Part shown: one piece after another, positions 48,532 to 60,354 of the stretch | Layout of the letters: each line of letters opens with the position of its first letter | Position numbering within the stretch: the first letter of the stretch is position 1 | NCBI GenBank assembly: GCA_015698045.1 | Contig: BLAL01000158.1 | Span: forward strand, 496,001 to 560,000 | Direction of reading: 5' to 3' | DNA from: Rhizophagus clarus | Lineage: Eukaryota > Glomeromycota > Glomeromycetes > Glomerales > Glomeraceae | Length of the DNA stretch: 64,000 nt | Program-made: the position numbers and the translations under genes | Notes under the pieces: model-generated | What the model saw: the letters and a program-made list of their open reading frames with translations, nothing else | Database searches by the model: none | What the model was told of the DNA's origin: nothing

Positions 48532-51048
48532 CCGTATAGCACTGACTAAAATACCCCGGATCTAAATCAATTTACCCGATTTAAAAATTGAATTATACCC
48601 GTGGGTATTTTATGAGGTACAGGTTATATTAGGCGGAAGGGTATTTTATCACGGGAATATTATATAATGGGGGTATATCGTAAGGAGTATTGCTACACAG
48701 CCGATCCCAAATATAGGTATATATATCGTCATACTGAACAATCTGAACGATTGTTTGGAGAATCGCTATTTTTATATTCTGGAAAACTGTAATATGTTTC
48801 ATTTCGTTAATGGAAAATTGCAATATACTGGTACTCCATTTCATTTGCGTAATTTAACTTGTAGATTGTCCTTTTATTATAATTATTGCATTCATTAATA
48901 ACTGATTTGGCAATATTTAGAACTGCAGGATGCTTCTATTAGCTTTTGTTCATTTCATTATTTTAACTTGTAAATTGTCCTTTTTATTATAATAATTGTG
49001 TTCATTAGTAACTGATTTGGCAATATTTAGAGCTACAGATACTTTTATTAGTTTTTGATCATTCAATAAAATAATTATAAATAAAGATATGGTTGAAAAT
49101 TTTTTCACTACTTTTTTCGTGTCCTTTTATCTTGTTTCATTACCAAAATTTTTCTTTAATAAAGATGGCTCGTGGGAATTTTGGAATACGTCGTGCTAGG
49201 GTCACAAGCAAGAGAAACTGGCACTGGTCAGCGAGAGAAAAATTAATGATAATTATGTATTATGAAAGTGGCTATAGTAAACGATCAACAGCAGATAAAT
49301 TTAATATTCAGCCAAAACAACTTCGTGAATGGATCAATAATAAAGAAAAGCTTTTGAACGCGGCTCCTTATACTCAAAGGTTAAATACAGGTGCACGTCC
49401 AAAATATCCATACCTTGAAGCTGAACTTATAGAATGGGTTAAAGAAGCGCGAAGTCAATTAAAAACAGTAACTCGTTATATGGTACAGGCTAAAGCACGT
49501 TTATTAGCTAAAAAAGAATCATACCAAGCCAATTATCCAGACATAAAAAATGCTAAATTTTCGCAAAAGTGGGTTGATGGTTTTATGTCTCGTCATAAAC
49601 TGGTTAATAGAAGGAAAACAACAGTTGCTCAGCGTCTTTTAGAAGATTATGTAGAACAGCAAGGCAACTTCCTATCATATATTTTATATCGTAGAAATGA
49701 ACACAATTATTCATTATCTTTAATTGGAAACATGGATGAAACGCCAATGGCGTTTAATTTACCAAGTAATAATACAATTGAACAGTCAGGTACTAAAACT
49801 GTTTCAATTTTATCAACTGGACATGAACGTTCAAACTTTACTGTTGTTTTGGCTTGTATGGCTGATGGGACAAAACTTCCACCAGTTATTATTTTTAAAC
49901 TTAAAAATATTCCGCGAGAGGTGTTTCCTGATGGTGTAATAATTCGTACTAATCCTAAAGGTTGGATGAATGAAAGCGAGATGACTTGGTGGATAGAAAA
50001 TGTTTGGACAAGACGTGCAAGCCGAAACAATAATCCAAGGTCTCTTTTGGTATTGGATTCCTTTTCTGCACACAAAACTAATGTTGTAAAGCAAAGATTC
50101 CGTGAAAAGAAAACTGATTTAGCAGTTATTCCAGGTGGACTAACTTCTCGTTTACAACCGCTTGATGTATCTCTAAATAGGTCTTTTAAAGCAAAGGTAA
50201 TTAATCCACTTGTAATTAATTCACTTCAGCTTTTTAAATAAATAATTTAAGCTAACTTTTAAATTAGGTACGAAATCTTTATAATAATTGGATGAGCGAA
50301 GCCATCAAAGATTACACACCATCCGGGAAAATCAAAAGACCATCTTACTCACTCGTAGCAAGCTGGGTAAAGGAAGGTTGGGATGCTATTGATACCAGCA
50401 TGATTAGACGATCATTCAAATGTTGTGGCATTTCGAACGCTACTGATGGAACAGAAGATACTTTAATTTTTGATTTTAATCAACTAGAAAGTAAGATCAA
50501 TAGAGAAAATTTGGGAAGAGAAGTTGAAGAGGATGGCGAAAACAATGATAAAGAAAATGAAAGTGAATCAGAAGGTAATGACAGAAATGAATTGGAAGAT
50601 GATGAAAGTGAATTAAAAGATAACTATTATGAAGAGAATGAAGAACAAACTGTAATTCAAGACTGGAGTTAATAATTTCAATCCATTACCAAACACTAAA
50701 GTTTCACACATATTATTGTAATAAAATATTATGAAAATTAAACTATTTTTAGAGTTAACATTTTACTTCGTATATCTGATATTCATTAAAAAGTTTATGA
50801 TTATTGCAATATTGGTTAAAGTAACGCACTTCATTGGTTAATTAAGTACAAAGTTTATTGGCTAAATTGAGCAAGGCAGTTTATTGGTCAATTGTAATAT
50901 ACCCGGGTCTATATCAATTTATCTAATTTAAAAATTGAATTATACCCAGGTCTGAATCAAAAAAAATTTTTTTAAACTCAATAAAATACTTGGGTATAGT
51001 ATAATGGGGGTATGCCAAAAAGGGGATCTTTTAGTCAGTGCTATACGG
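48532..51048 (+). mobile_element. Pogo-like element, 2.5 kb, apparently intact
   Basis: Terminal repeats CCGTATAGCACTGACTAAAA at both ends in inverted orientation, flanked by TA (48530-48531, 51049-51050). Subterminal copies of TTTAAAAATTGAATTATACC lie near both ends. Holds one uninterrupted transposase gene. Inserted in unit 2 of a tandem duplication. Confidence 0.92.
49165..50672 (+). CDS. Pogo/Tigger-type DDE transposase, two exons, intact
   Basis: Transposase of the surrounding pogo-like element; it would bind the element ends and cut and paste it into TA sites. Exons 49165-50196 and 50268-50672 join in phase through a 71-base GT-AG intron and encode 478 residues with no stop. The N-terminal helix-turn-helix is WSAREKLMIIMYYESGYSKR. 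A CENP-B-type second DNA-binding region follows (FSQKWVDGFMSRHKLVNRRK, about residues 130-155). The DDE_1 core has Asp in GNMDETP (about 191), Asp in LVLDSFSAH (about 298) and Asp in QPLDVSLNRSFK (about 334), giving DD35D spacing. The tail is strongly acidic. The ATG at 49165 is preferred because earlier ATGs are out of frame. Intact ends and frame suggest a recent arrival. Confidence 0.92.
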
Positions 51049-52684
51049 TATCATTGGAATCCTCTTAATGAGCTGAATCCAACTTATAAAGATCATAAAA
51101 ATCAGATCACTAGATGCAGAGATCGTTAACTTTGAATTTTAATATTATTGTTTACTATAAAAATCACATGACTATAACGTAATTTTAGCCATTTTGACTT
51201 TTGGAAGGGCTCAGGTACTGCCCAAGTCAAAATCATTTTGACTATTTCAACCATTTCAGGGTCAAAATTAACCAATTTTAGTTTCATGTATATGTATATT
51301 TGAATCTAAAAAAATTACTTCTAATCTTTCTTATTAAATTATTAAATATATAATTAAATGATTAATTGAAGTTTTAATTTATAAATAATATAAATAATAA
51401 AAAAATATATAAAAACTGATCTAAGTATATAAAGATAATATTTACTAAACTAATTTATAACAAGGTAGTTATTATATTTAAATTTTTTTAAAAGAGATTC
51501 TAATGATTTAAATTTAAAAAAAAATGAATATTTACTATAAGATTTACTTCAATGCTTTGATAAAATTATAATAAAATATTGAAAATCTTGAATTTTTATG
51601 ATTAGTAGTAAAATTAAATAATTATTCTTTTAATAAATCATTTATAGCTTCATTATAAATATTATAAAAAGTTTTAAAAATCTATTTAAATTCAATAACA
51701 TTAAAGTTTTTAGTATTAAAATATAATATATATATTAGATTCTTCTTTTTTTATTTGATATTTTTTTTTTAATATGATAAGATACCAATTATACAGTAAA
51801 CAGCATAAGTAATGCAATACTTTTGAATCAAATTTACAATATAAAATACAAATTTTAATATAATAAATTTATATTTATTTTAAACTAAGATCTCAAACAA
51901 TATTTTAAAAGTATTTATTTATTTAATTAATAATAAAATTTTATAAAAATCATCTAATTTATAAAAACATAAAATTTTAACTTTTTAACTAAGCGAGATA
52001 AAGCAAAACAAATGCTAAATTTGAATTCTTTGAGTAAAAAATAGGTTAAATTCTAAAGTTTATTATAATTGAATCACTAGTTATTGAGAAAATTGATTTT
52101 AAAAATCATGTAGATCACTAAAAAATTATAGTATTAAAATTTTATGTTTTTACAAATTAGATGATTTTTATAAAATTTTACTATTGATTATCATCATTTT
52201 CGAATTGCTGTGATCAGGTGATTTGTCAATCAATTAAAAAAAATACCGAAAATAGCCAAAAACAACTGAAAACAATTAATTTATCAAAAATATTCTTATT
52301 AAATACATACAAAAAACATTTTTTATAAATATTTTTCTTAAAAAAACTAAACTTGACATCTTTAACATTCTTTATTATATTTATAAGATGTTTTACAATG
52401 TGTTTTTTTATTTATTAAAAACTAAAGATCTAAATAAAAAAAATAGTTAGAAATAAAAAAAAAAAGGAAAGAAACAAAAAAAAAGAAAAAAAAAAAATAT
52501 TACCTATTACTTAGTAGTGAACTTTTAGAATTGTTAGGAATCAGTTTTTAGGAATCAGTTTTTAGGAATCAGTCTCTAGGAATCAGAGGAATTGGTTTAT
52601 AAGCTATTGTGGTAAAAAAAGGTGAACGTTAAAAAAAATATTAGTAAAGTTTGTATAATGATGGCTTAACATTATACAGATCAA
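51049..52684. other. AT-rich gap, no gene seen
   Basis: The first part (to about 51160) is the rest of tandem unit 2. The remainder is AT-rich. About 52527-52585 has four short copies of TTTTAGGAATCAG. Confidence 0.5.
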
Positions 52685-52932
52685 CACAGGTTAAAATTAA
52701 GGTTATCGGGCATATATCAGGTACAAGATATACGTAAGATATGTGTAATATACGTATATGATATTTGGTAATTACACACATATCGGGTACCCAATATGTG
52801 TATTATTTATGCGGAAATTCAATGGTACATCTTATATGTATCGTGCATGTATTACACATATATCGGGTAGTAAAATATCGGTTATATATCATCTATTTAG
52901 TGTGTAACTGATACATGTTATATAGATATCAT

Positions 52933-54651
52933 AGGACCCAGAAATATATATATAGGGGTCAGGTGACTAAAAAAACATTTACTATGAGCTGTACGCAAGG
53001 GTTTTTTATATGAATGGTACGCAAAATTGACACCTGATATTGAAAATCCTGCAAAAATACGCAATTAAAATTTCAAACCTTAAGGTCACATTTATTATAT
53101 AATGAATTATTATTTACTAATGAAAAATTATATTGATAAACCAGTTCAATCAGATACTCTTCAGTTGTCCAGATTATAGTTTTTAATCCAGACCGAAATA
53201 TTCGGTTCGAGTTTCAGATTACAATATAAGGCAGTCTGAATTAAATGGACCAGACCAGGTCTGAACAGGTTTTAATAAATTTAGCGATTTTTTTTTAATT
53301 ATTTCATTGTTTATTTATTTTTAATAAATAAAAAAATTGTTTTTACGTTTTTATTAAAAAAATCTTTTTTAAATTAATCAATAAAAAAAAAAAAATAATA
53401 AATAAACGGTTTTAATAATAAAAAATAAGTTCACAAAAGAAATTGTACATGAGATTTAAATTATAAACCATTTAATACAATATTTTATTATTCATAACAT
53501 GCGTTTATACCCTCCCACCCTCTATCTAACTACCTCTCAACCCGGCTACCCGGCACCTATAAAAAAAACAAATAAGAACATTAGTAAATGTTCTTTGCAA
53601 CAAAAGTAAAATAACTTTTTCTCCCAGTAACTCTTACACCACTCTTACCCAGTCTAATTCTAAGTTCAAGCCAGTACCTACAAAAAAAAGAAAAAAAAGA
53701 ATGTTAGTAACGTTCTTATATCAATATTAATTACTAAATAAAAACCCATACAGCTGCAAGTTTAATTATTTATTATATACTAGTATTTTTTAGCTAACAC
53801 CTCCAGCACCTCTAAATAACAATACATTTGAGTTTTATCCTCCTTTACCCTTCCCATTCGAAATTACCATCAAGAGTGGTGCTGAAAGGCTTGCTCCTAT
53901 AAAAAAAGAAAAGAGAAGAACGTTAGTAACGTTCTTATATTAAATATAATAACCTTTTTATATTACCCTTCAGAATATCCAGCAAGAAAGTCCAAGGTGG
54001 TCGAAATCTAATACATAGAAATAAAACACGAATTATAGTATGTCCAGAAGCGTTCCAGACTTCCAGTAGCATTCCTAAAGAAAAGAAGTGAATACTTTTT
54101 GTCAATATACTTGACTAAAGGTCAAATTTTTATGTATTTTTCATTTTTTTTTAAAACATTAGAGTGATGAATTTTTTTTTCTAGTGAAAATGTTTTATAA
54201 AAAAGATTAAACTGATTGAATCATATGATTGATACCCAGGTATTATAATCGGCCTTTAATAGAAAGATATTTGGCCAGACCTTATATTTTTTATAAAAAT
54301 TTTTTCTGATTAATACCACGAAATAAAAAAAATCCAAACATTTTGTATTTTTTTTATTTTTTTTTTCAGGTGTGCATCGGACATGTAAAAGCTTTATAGA
54401 TTAAATGATATTTCATATTTTATTACATATAATTATATGATATATATATATAATTGGCCAAATTTAGACCAAAATACGCAAACTGAATTTCTTACATATA
54501 AAAATTTTGAAAATAAAATACGCAATCTAATAACCTAACCACGGACAAAAAATCCTAAATTATACGCAAATCAAAATCTTACTCCGCCTAACTCTATTAT
54601 GATGACGACGCATCAGTAGACCCTACCCCTGTATATATATTTCTGGGTCCT
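52933..54651 (-). mobile_element. Non-autonomous hAT element, copy 1 (1719 bases)
   Basis: Inverted termini AGGACCCAGAAATATATATA with perfect 8-base duplications GATATCAT (52925-52932, 54652-54659). The first 150 bases match, in inverted orientation, the right end of the copy at 57526-59055. The core holds an exon-like array. Confidence 0.9.
53560..54090 (-). repeat. Exon-like array in hAT copy 1, minus strand
   Basis: At least three units every 125-220 bases. On the minus strand each shows a TACTAAC- or TACTAAT-type word inside an inverted repeat, a pyrimidine run, then TAG. Stems: AGAACATT/AATGTTCT (53575-53594), GAATGTTA/TAACGTTC with one mispair (about 53699) and AAGAACGTTA/TAACGTTCTT (53916-53936). 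The blocks between do not share an obvious peptide. Confidence 0.65.
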
Positions 54652-55009
54652 GATATCATATAGATATCATATAGATATCGTATAAATATCAGATTTTGTA
54701 TTAATACTAGTAAATTTATAATATAATTCAGGTAAAAATTATAAAATGCAATCAATCGTAATGTATACTTTTTTCAGATTAAATATTAATTATAATTCAG
54801 GCTAAAATAAAATTTAATTGTACAAAACTTTATTATATGTTTTAATTAAAATATATAAAAAAAGAAATCATACTATATATAAAATCAATTATAATTGAAT
54901 ACTACGAATAAATTAAATGTATATACACTATATAATTAAAGTAGCATGATAATGAAATTACCTGTTTGCTTATTTGATTATATCTATTTAATTTGATAAA
55001 AGAAACAAT

Positions 55010-55475
55010 AGTGAAAATGTTAGTGTGTTAGTAAGAGAAAAGAGAACGTTAATAAAAAAAAGTTAGTAGTAGAAATATCAGTGAAGAAAGAAAAATAACA
55101 GAATATAAAATATTAGTATGATAACGTTAATGAGTAGTGTTAACAGAAATGTTTAGAAGAAACGTTAGTAGGAATTTCAGTAGGAGAAAAGAAATGATAG
55201 AAAAATACATTAGTGAAAATGTTAATAGAAGAAAAGAAAGAACCGGTAAAAAAATGTTAGTAGAAGGAGAATGTTAATAAAAATGTATGTTAGTAGGAGA
55301 ATAATATTCAGTGGGAGGAAAGAAATGATAGAATATGTTAGTAGAAGTGTTAGTAAAAGAAAAGAAATGTTAAAAGAAAAAATGTTAGTAGTCTTGTCAA
55401 TAAAAAATGTTCACAATTTGAAAAGAAGAAACGTAACATTAGTAAAATATACCTTTGTTTATTTCTGATAAAAAG
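55010..55475 (-). repeat. Purine-rich tract with many TTAGTA words
   Basis: On the minus strand it is pyrimidine-rich with repeated TACTAACA words. It directly precedes the array at 55490-55870 in map order. Probably decayed array sequence. Confidence 0.5.
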
Positions 55476-55489
55476 ATATACGTTAATAA

Positions 55490-55870
55490 TAAATATTTCA
55501 TAGGAAATGAAAACCATCGCAAATATCTTTAAAATCCAATTTGTACAAAGAACCTGATAAATGAAACGTTAAAAACGTTTCTTTAAAGTTAAACAAATAA
55601 AAAAAACAACATATCTTTAAAGTCCAGTATGCACAAGAAATCTGGAAATCCTAGAAAAAAAGAATAATAATAAATGAAACATTAGAAATGTTTCTTTAAA
55701 CAAATAAAAATCCTCTCCTCTTCTCAACTTACCTTTAAAGTCCAGTATGTACAAGAATCCAGAAACCCTAGAAAAAAAAAATAAGAAATAAATTAAACAC
55801 ATTTCTTTGAAATCAAGTAATTAAAAAAAATGTACTCACTAGCAGAAACCTAAAAAAAACAAACAAAAAA
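55490..55870 (-). repeat. Exon-like array, minus strand
   Basis: Units on the minus strand have acceptors ending CTAG or CAG followed by a GTTTCTGGATTCTTGT-like block ending CTTTAAAG and, in the clearest unit, a GTAAGTTG donor. Inverted repeats GAAACGTT/AACGTTTC (55563-55581) and GAAACATT/AATGTTTC (55676-55694) bracket the branch region. The blocks encode FLYILDFK-like peptides in one frame. Confidence 0.65.
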
Positions 55871-56419
55871 GAGATTATCAGGTAGCATGAAATTTCAATG
55901 ACACAGACCAAATGATGCGTGCGAACAAACAGACTTTGCCACGTGATCCAATATATCATTAGGGTTCATAAATAGTTCTTCGCTTGGCCTTCGCTCTGAA
56001 CAATCAATAAAGATCATAGTAAGTAAAGATCATAGTAAGTAAAGAATTTGTTTTATCAGTTATATAAAAAAACCAAAAAAAAAATAAATAAATCATGTAA
56101 TTATGTGATTACTTGATAATAATTATTGATTTTGATTGGCCAACGTTAACGTGTGATCTAAACGCTTAGAAATAAAGCTTTAGAAATATCAGACAAGAAT
56201 TAATGCTGCTGACTGAAAAATCGCCTTTCTGAAAAATATTGGTATAGACTATACTAGTATAGTCATTATCAATAGGAGTGCTTATTTTTTACAATTACAG
56301 TAGTACTCTGAAATGCATTAAATTTTTGACTTTTACATTTATTTTTTTTAGAAAACTTTAGATCGAAAAAAAGAAACCTTTAGATCTTGGTCTAATCTAA
56401 TTTGATTTACTTATTGTAT

Positions 56420-56810
56420 TACAGTAAATTTGATGATCGTTAAGAAAAGTTTGCTCAAACTTTTCTTAAAATCATTAAATTTACTGTAATATAATAAAGA
56501 TAACGTGATCGTAATCTTGATTTTTAAGAAAAGTTTGTTTGAACTTTTCTTAAAATAATCAAATTTATTGTAATACAATAAAGATAACGTGATTGTAATC
56601 TTGATTTTTAAGAAAAGTTCGTTCAAACTTTTCTTAAAATAATCAAATTTACTGTAATACAATAAAGATAACGTGATTATAATCTTGATTTTTAAGAAAA
56701 GTTCGCTCAAACTTTTCTTAAAATCATCAAATTTACTGTAATACAATAAAGATAACGTAATCATGATCGTGATCTTGATTTTAAGAAAAGTTCAAGCGAA
56801 CTTTTCTTGA
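56420..56810. repeat. 84-base tandem repeat, four and a half units, each with a hairpin
   Basis: AAGAAAAG starts at 56442, 56526, 56610, 56694 and 56783. Each unit contains AAGAAAAGTT and AACTTTTCTT around a loop of a few bases. A minus-strand frame stays open across the repeats because 84 is divisible by three; I do not take it as a gene. Confidence 0.85.
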
Positions 56811-56924
56811 TAAAATCATAAATGTAAAAAATTGTACAGTATGAGCAGTATTTATTTTTAGACATATGTCAGTACCTGATTTGCTATTCTCTTTAACTGT
56901 TATATTTGCCAATTAAATTTTGTA

Positions 56925-57175
56925 TTTTTCATGAGGCTGACGAGTGATGACTGGCTGATGCGCTACCAGAAACAGCGATCTTATATGCACAGCATAGTAT
57001 TTATTGATTTATATAGCTAAGTTTATCATGCTCTTAATCTTTAGATTATCAATTATAACGTATTTTTCATGAGGCATTGTCTGATATTCATTTTGATTAC
57101 CAGAAATAGCGATCTTATAAGCACAGCACATTATTTATTGATTTATATGGCTAAGTTTATCATAAAAAATATTAT
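56925..57175 (+). repeat. Direct duplication, two units of about 110-130 bases
   Basis: TATTTTTCATGAGGC and AGCGATCTTATA occur in both units, each followed by TTTATTGATTTATAT. The second is slightly diverged. Confidence 0.75.
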
Positions 57176-57351
57176 AAAATAATGGTCTATTTCCCAATTT
57201 AACATTTTAACGTTTTTTTTTTTTTTTTTTTTTTTTTTCATAAGGGGTAAAATGTCTTTTTTTTAAAAAAGATAAAATGTACGTTTTTTTTTATTTTTTT
57301 TTCCTATATTTTTTTTATTTTTATCAAAAAATTTTATTTCTATCAAAAAAA

Positions 57352-59600
57352 ATGTACAAAAAAACTTACGAATCTAATATCAAGAAATCCGAAAAAGATT
57401 CCAGGATGTTTTGTCACAAAGCTGAAAAAAATGAAAAATCCGTATTGTTATTAGAAGCTCAAAAGATCGCAAATCAAAACGTACAAAGACGGAATTAAGG
57501 AAATATATAAACTTACTGTTGACACAGGACCCAGAAATATACATATAGGGGTAGGGTCTATCAATGCGTCGTCATCATAGTGGAGTTGGACGGGGTAAGA
57601 TTTTGATTTGCGTATAATTTAGGAGATTTTTGTCCATAGTAAGGTCATTAGATTGCGTATTTTTATCAAAAATTTTTATATGTAAAAGATTTAATTTGCA
57701 TATTTTGACCTATATTTTTATTTGGCCGATCATATATACTGTTGTAAAAAATTATTCGATATGCTAAAATACGATTTATCAATCATAAAATTTACAATTT
57801 TATAGTTTTAAATTTTTTTTTTTTAAAAGATTTTTTTATCGGTTTTTATAACCGAAATTTTTTTTTTAATATTTAATATTTTTTATCAGTTTTATAAACT
57901 GAATTTTTTTTTAATATTTATATTATTAGTAACCGAATTTTTTTTTAAAAAAAGATTTTTTATAAACCGAACCTTTTTCTTTTCCACTGATTTAAAAAAA
58001 TAAAAAAAAAACTATTTATAAAAAAAAAGTACTAGGTACTACTGAAGTATAAATTGGAACTAACGGACTCTTGCAAATATGGTGAGTTAAGTGTAAGAAG
58101 CAGAATTCAATGTTAATAAAATTTTACTAACATTCCTTTTAGTTTTTTAGTACCTACATAATCAAGATTATTCTATTTTTTATAGCTTATTACATTGGTA
58201 AGTTTCAAATTTTTAGGAATTTTATCAAAAAATGCTTACTAATGTTTTATAATTTCTTTTTTATAGATTTCAGAATTCGATCAGAACTTGGAATTCGAGA
58301 CGGGTAAGTATTTCTATAAGGAAATAAGCGGGTTTGATTTTTTATGTATTAAAGAGTATTTACTAACATTCTTTAACTTCTCTTTTGTAGATTTTGAAGT
58401 AAAATTTGAAATTTGAGACAGTTAAGTATTTCTAAAAATGGGAGGTGTGAGTTTGAATAAAGCGTTTGCTAACTTCTCTTTTTTGCGGAATTTAGACTAG
58501 AACTTGGAATAATTCAAGATAGGTGAGTATTTCTAAAGGAAGAAGGAGTGGGTTTATATAAGAACACTCACTAATATTCTTTAACATCTCTTTTTGTAGA
58601 TTTTGAACTGGAACTTCAAATTGGAATTTAAACATATTGTAAGAATGAACTTTCAAATATAAATATCAAAAAAAAAAAAAAAAAATAATAAATTTTTTTC
58701 TAATTATAAAGCTATCTAAATTCGTATACAAATATTGTTAAAATATAATACATTTCATTATATTTCGTTAACATAACATAAAGAGAAACAAATATAATTT
58801 TTTTTTTTTTTTAATAAAAAAAAGACCGATATCAAACTGCAGATTATAGAAACTATATCATATGATATACTGCACTTTGCTGAATTAATTAATAATTGAA
58901 AATTTTAAGGTCTGAAATTTTATTTGCGTATTTTTGCGGTATTTTCAATATCAGGTATCAAATTTGCGTACTGTTCATATAAAAAACCCTTGCGTACAGC
59001 TCATAGTAAAATTTTCTTTCATCACCTGACCCCTATATATATATTTCTGGGTCCTGTTGACACGCTTAAAAAGAATGATCTGTAAGTAAAATAATTAATA
59101 TAAAAAGAAATTCCTAATTATAATTTTAAATATATTTGTTAGATATGAAACGGATAAATATATGACTTCTTTGTCTCATATTAGCAATATTGGTAAGAAA
59201 TTTTTAACAATTCACTTTTGAGGGAAAATATGTCCTATCAATTTAGTTATTAAAATAAAAATTTCCATTATATTTATTATTAGTAACAACAGTTGCCAAG
59301 CACCAACAACCACAACAACCACCACCACCATTACCACAAACGTCACATAGTATTTATCAATTTAATACGAAATTAAAGTTTATAAATTATCTAATAACTT
59401 ATTAAATAAAAATTTTTAAAATTACAAAAACAGGTGATTCGTCAAAAATTTTCTGCATATACTGCTATGGCCCACATTGGCTAGTAAATTGCAACCAAAT
59501 ACCTCCAAAATATAGGGGAAGCTGTATAAAGTGTTGGAAAAGCATCAGGCATCATGCAAAGAATTGTAAATCAAGTAGACAGAAAGAGCCTTGGCTCTAG
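57352..59600 (+). CDS. Two-zinc-knuckle protein gene with a hAT element in one exon
   Basis: The 3' exons are clear: part of an exon ending at 59081, then 59143-59192, 59284-59349 and 59434-59600, all with GT-AG borders and compatible phases. Exon three encodes a Gln/Pro tract (HQQPQQPPPPLPQ). The last exon encodes two CCHC zinc knuckles (FCIYCYGPHWLVNC and SCIKCWKSIRHHAKNC) and a short tail ending at 59600. Such knuckles bind single-stranded nucleic acid. The exon left of 59081 continues on the other side of the hAT element at 57526-59055, whose 8-base duplication GTTGACAC lies in coding sequence. The 5' start is uncertain; an ATG at 57352 is the best guess. A host gene carried by the CACTA-like element is favoured by the introns; a domesticated mobile-element protein is the alternative. 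Confidence 0.6.
57526..59055 (+). mobile_element. Non-autonomous hAT element, copy 2 (1530 bases)
   Basis: Same termini as copy 1 in the opposite orientation, flanked by perfect 8-base duplications GTTGACAC (57518-57525, 59056-59063). The core contains an exon-like array on the plus strand. Confidence 0.92.
58060..58650 (+). repeat. Exon-like array in hAT copy 2, plus strand
   Basis: Short blocks (12-45 bases) alternate with intron-like spacers: donors GTGAGTTAAG (58082), GTAAGTTTC (58198), GTAAGTATTT (58304) and GTGAGTATTT (about 58531), and acceptors TTTATAG or TTTGTAG. TACTAACA or ACTAATA words precede acceptors. Several blocks share AACTTGGAATT. Confidence 0.65.
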
Positions 59601-60354
59601 AGCCTTTTTTATAATCTTTGTAAGTAAAATTCTTAAAATCATTATCACTAATTTTTTGAATCTAATTATTTAACTTTTTTCAGATCAGATCGACTGAATT
59701 TTTTTTTATATTTAAGTGGGGTGGCCAAATTTCTTTTTTTTTTTTGAGTCAACAAAATTTTTTTTTCTTTAGTCCAACTGTGATTGGACTTAGTTCGATT
59801 AGGGTCGAACAGCATTCTAATTGTGGTCAGATGTAAATTTTTTTTTTCTTTAGTTTGATTGGGGTTAAACATCATTTTGATTGTGGTCAGATGTAAATTT
59901 TTTTTTCTTTAGTCCAACTGTGATTGGACTTAGTTCGATTGGAAATGACGTAATTTTTTTTTATATAATATATATAATATTCAATAATGTTTTTTTTATA
60001 TTTTTTTTTATCATATAAATAATTTTTAATATAATTTTTTTTCTAAAAAAAAAAAAATATAATAAAGTTTTATAAAAATTCTGTATATCAGGAATTATTT
60101 TGTAATCACAATACATATTTTATTTTTAAAGAAACTTTTATATATAAAACCTACTAAAACACGATCTTTAGTTATGTCACATAAGAAATTGGTGTACTCA
60201 ATACTAATGTAACATTTTTTTTTTAAGCAACGTACTCACGAGAATTAACATTCATGTTTATAGTATTAGGAACTTATAAAATGTCTGATATGTATTTAAT
60301 TGGTGCATGATACGTACATTTCCTTAATATTAAAAAAAATCACTGCCCTTCATT

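Noticed and set aside
49707-50094. Antisense open frames in the pogo transposase
   Set aside because: They are shadows of the intact plus-strand exon.
56411-56764. Minus-strand protein of four 28-residue repeats
   Set aside because: The 84-base tandem repeat keeps any open frame open. No start context, no flanking exons, and the hairpin explains the conservation.
57352-59600. Reading the zinc-knuckle gene as part of a retroelement
   Set aside because: There are at least three introns and no recognisable reverse transcriptase, integrase or long terminal repeats nearby, so a host-type gene is the simpler call.
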